Shown: piece by piece, positions 7,794-9,757 of the stretch
Position numbering within the stretch: position 1 is the stretch's first letter
How the letters are laid out: the number at the start of each line of letters is the position of its first letter
Assembly: GCA_937965925.1 (NCBI GenBank)
Contig: CALCME010000056.1
Coordinates: 1 to 9,757 of the forward strand
Length of the DNA: 9,757 nt
Origin: Candidatus Absconditabacterales bacterium
Lineage (GTDB): Bacteria; Patescibacteriota; Gracilibacteria; Absconditabacterales; Absconditicoccaceae
Direction of reading: 5' to 3'
Notes under the pieces: generated by a model
What the model was told of the DNA's origin: nothing
Seen by the model: the letters and a program-made list of their open reading frames with translations, nothing else
The model's database searches: none
Made by a program: the position numbers and the translations under genes

Positions 7794-8216
7794 ATGAAGT
7801 TTGTTTCACCTGAAGAATATAAAAAAATGAAACCAAAAGATAAAGGGGTTTCTCTTTGTCCTTTTTGTGAAAAAAACATTAATCATGAATATGTTGTCTG
7901 GTCGAATGATTTTCGATGGGTAAAAATGCCACTTCAGCCTTATTGATGACCAGATCGCTGAAAACGACATCTTATGGCTATTCCAAAAAAGCATCATAAG
8001 GATTTAACTACATTATCAGATGAAGAGGTACTGTCAAAGAGGGAAGTTGATCTCTTTCTTGCGACATATTTTGAGTGAGTTGATTATTTTTCTTTTGTAA
8101 GATTAACAGACGAAATTAAATCAATTCAACATCTTCATCTACACTATGTGAAGTGAAATATACTGTATGAAGATGCAAATAGATCACTGAGAACGTATGA
8201 TCAGGAGTATTGATAG
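7794..8216 (+). CDS. HIT-family protein with a CxxC knuckle
   Basis: This 140-residue protein carries the histidine-triad signature H113-L-H115-L-H117-Y near the C-terminus, as in HIT nucleotide hydrolases and transferases, where the middle His is the nucleophile. An N-terminal C22-P-F-C25 with downstream His residues could bind zinc, as in GalT-like and some HIT-like proteins. The core stretch G-K-R-H-L-M-A-I-P-K-K-H-H-K-D-L matches the usual beta strand and the 'P-K-x-H' region before the helix. The substrate is probably a nucleoside phosphoramidate or dinucleoside polyphosphate, but this is not readable from sequence. The last codon before TAG is TGA (Gly140); in the standard code this would look like the stop, so the protein differs by one residue between codes. 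It is close behind the small membrane protein gene (22 bp) and is the last gene of the plus-strand block. Confidence 0.82.
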
Positions 8217-8461
8217 ATATTCACTAGAATCTAATATAAATGAAACTGTGTTTATCTAAGATATTTTACTAAAAAATACTTTCTCTTGCAAAACCATCAT
8301 TATAATGACATTTTTTATGCTACCACGCTGTCAACTAATCTAGACCCTAAGATAACATTGCATCCTGTTTTCAGAGAATGAAACAAGAGAAACTAGAATA
8401 GATTTTTTAGACTTTTACTTTGTATGCCACAGTGAATACATGCCAGTATGAACTATACCTC
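8217..8461. other. Convergent intergenic region, no gene seen
   Basis: This is a 245-bp gap between two converging genes (HIT on plus, HAD phosphatase on minus). Only ORFs of about 35 codons or fewer occur. It holds a perfect 10-bp palindrome CATTATAATG at 8298-8307, a weak AT hairpin (TATTTT / AAAATA, about 8262-8278) and a short TTTCA / TGAAA hairpin near 8371-8386 followed some 20 bp later by a T-run (8402-8407). The last could act as a poor plus-strand terminator. A minus-strand TTGACA (8334-8329) is present, but the nearest TATAAT is 24 bp away, too far for a standard promoter. I found no RNA gene signature. Confidence 0.4.
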
Positions 8462-9115
8462 TTATGCATCATTATTGATGATTTCCATTATCAGATTTTT
8501 AAGTTGATTTACATTCTCCACATAATGCTCACTTTCATTTTTTACTTTTTCTCTTATTTGATTTCATCAGAATCAAATGAACGTATCTGCTTCTTGGTGT
8601 CATGATATCATATCTTGATATCCATCTCAAACAAAAACTATTTGTTCACGATGTTTCTTTTGTAGATGTTTGATGATTCTTGCTTTGCTTGTTGTGTCAG
8701 TAAGAATATGAGGATCGATTCTTCAGAAATCTGTTTTGGAGTATGGTCGTGTGAGATTGTTTCAGTAGACAAATTCTTTTTGTATATTAAGTTTTTTTGC
8801 TACGAGCTGAGCAGAATAGAGGAAACTATACGTGAGGATTCAAGGAATATGTCATTGACAAGAAAGTAATGAAATGATTTCTGAAAGACCAGGAGTGATA
8901 TGATTTGTATAAAAATTTCAAAGTCGTTCTTGATCAAGACGTGTAGCTTCTAACATCAAGAGTCTCTGACTAAATGACTCTTCAAAATTAATCTCTCAAT
9001 TCATGCTACGTTCCGTAATGGTAGAAAATGAAGAGTCTAATCATTTTTTCTTAGCAAGATGAGTAAATCATTCTACAGAACAAAGCGTACTATCTAAATC
9101 GAAAAGTATAATCAT
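8462..9115 (-). CDS. Phosphoserine phosphatase-like HAD hydrolase
   Basis: This 217-residue protein has the HAD superfamily motifs. Motif I is F-D6-L-D8-S-T-L, where D6 is the expected nucleophile, followed by the SerB-type cap sequence I-T-E-R-S-M-N-G-E-I-N-F-E-E-S and R-L-L-M-L. Motif III Lys144 lies in T-S-K-A-R-I-I, and motif IV is V-G-D164-G-Y-Q-D168. The cap region is characteristic of SerB, which dephosphorylates phosphoserine in serine synthesis. However, motif II reads L-T-Y-S-F where SerB has S-G-G-F, so the substrate may differ. The start ATG at 9115 overlaps the stop of the upstream gene in a TAATG junction, implying translational coupling with the ParB-like protein. No serA or serC is in view. 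Glycines including two of G-F-G-G near the end are TGA. Confidence 0.8.
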
Positions 9116-9757
9116 TATGATAATGAAAGAGGTAAAAGAACTGCATTTTGTGGACATCTTCAATGTGATTGTTGCTTTGATCAAATATTCTTATGTTCTA
9201 GTATATTTGCAATTGCCTGATGAAATGGTTGATTGAGTTGCAATGATTTTTTGTCTATTGTTTTTGATACATTAACATTCAAAAAATCTTCTTCGCATGC
9301 TAATAAGAAAGGAACGGATATGCGTGAAAGTTTATCCATTGATCATATCTGATCAAGTAGTTGTCTAATGAGAGGAGCATCTTTACTTGAATGAATTCGG
9401 TTTAACGCATCGTTTACTTGTCTATGTCGAGTATGATGACATGTATTTTCAAGTAATACTTTTGTTCTTTTTTCTCCAATATCAATTTGTGAATCATGTT
9501 TTTGAGAAAGAATTTGTATGAGAAATAGTGCCATTAGTCTATTGTTTCCATCTAGTACACAGTATGAATCTTGTTTATCGTCAAGAATATTATTAAATCT
9601 TCATAAGACTGGAGGAGTAATCATGTGATCGCCGTACTTTTTTTTTGAATTAATTATCTTTTGGATATGTGAAATGAATCATGGAGTTGATCATCAATAT
9701 CGTATGTTTTCTCAATTTGGTATATTCGAAATGTCTTTATATCAATAAAAAAGGTCA
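9115..9757 (-). CDS. Partial ParB-like-domain protein (5' end beyond window, possible frameshift)
   Basis: About 213 residues of the frame ending at TAA 9117-9115 are visible. The clearest motif is Y-C-V-L-D-G-N-N-R-L-M-A-L (D-G-N-N-R at 9552-9538), preceded by M-I-T-P-P-V-L-G. This arrangement is typical of ParB/sulfiredoxin-like domains (P-x-V ... D-G-x-x-R), found in ParB nucleases, the ADP-dependent serine kinase SerK and phage proteins. The rest is helical and unrecognised, with C-x2 pairs but no clear motif. The gene overlaps the next by one base of a TAATG junction. The upstream 100 bases in this frame contain a suspicious density of TGA codons, whereas another frame reads 33 residues free of TGA and stops at 9656-9654, so the N-terminal part may lie in that frame. 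A link to serine metabolism through SerK-like chemistry is speculation resting on the coupled HAD gene. Confidence 0.6.

Noticed and set aside
8298..8334. TTGACA plus TATAAT on the minus strand as a promoter for a small RNA
   Set aside because: The spacer is 24 bp and no transcript-like structure or terminator follows.
8420..8869. Two plus-strand ORFs of 61 and 67 codons
   Set aside because: They are antisense to the HAD phosphatase, whose motifs III and IV lie in this stretch.
1..9757. Mycoplasma-type code (TGA = Trp)
   Set aside because: TGA falls on invariant Gly positions of Kazal, Rossmann, YaaA and cupredoxin motifs, where Trp would destroy the motif.

Overview
The window reads as coherent genes only if TGA is decoded as glycine (translation table 25). 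In-frame TGA falls on family-invariant glycines: the Rossmann G-x-G-x-x-G of a phytoene desaturase, the C-G-T-D-G of a Kazal domain, and the P-S-E-G-K of a YaaA protein. UGG still encodes Trp, and TAA/TAG end every gene. Together with the AT-rich composition and near absence of Shine-Dalgarno sites, this points to the Gracilibacteria / Absconditabacteria (BD1-5 / SR1) branch of the Candidate Phyla Radiation. The sequence does not decide between the two. Read with the standard code, every gene here looks shattered.

Layout. Left, minus strand: a partial polytopic membrane protein (<1-251) lies downstream of a complete CrtI-type carotenoid desaturase (317-1855). A 98-bp divergent promoter region separates crtI from a plus-strand prenyl diphosphate synthase (1954-3003), whose motifs suggest a C20 (GGPP) product. 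Together they look like part of a carotenoid locus that continues off the left edge; no phytoene synthase or lycopene cyclase is identifiable here.

Centre, plus strand, 3133-8216: an exported Cys-rich protein combining a netrin/TIMP-like domain, a Kazal domain and two copies of a knot-like Cys module; a YaaA-family peroxide-stress protein; a membrane-anchored C39-like cysteine peptidase; an exported cupredoxin with an azurin-type copper site; an overlapping small membrane protein; and a HIT-family protein with HxHxH and a CxxC knuckle. Gaps are about 100-130 bp until the last three genes, which are tightly packed.

Right, minus strand: a phosphoserine-phosphatase-like HAD protein (8462-9115) coupled through a TAATG junction to a partial ParB-like-domain protein (9115->9757). 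The latter shows signs of a frameshift near 9655-9662.

A common theme is possible for the left and centre: carotenoid synthesis, YaaA and a copper protein all fit oxidative or light stress, while the secreted peptidase and the predicted inhibitor fit a cell-surface or host-contact role. That theme is inference from neighbourhood. No tRNA, rRNA, CRISPR, insertion sequence or convincing rho-independent terminator was seen.
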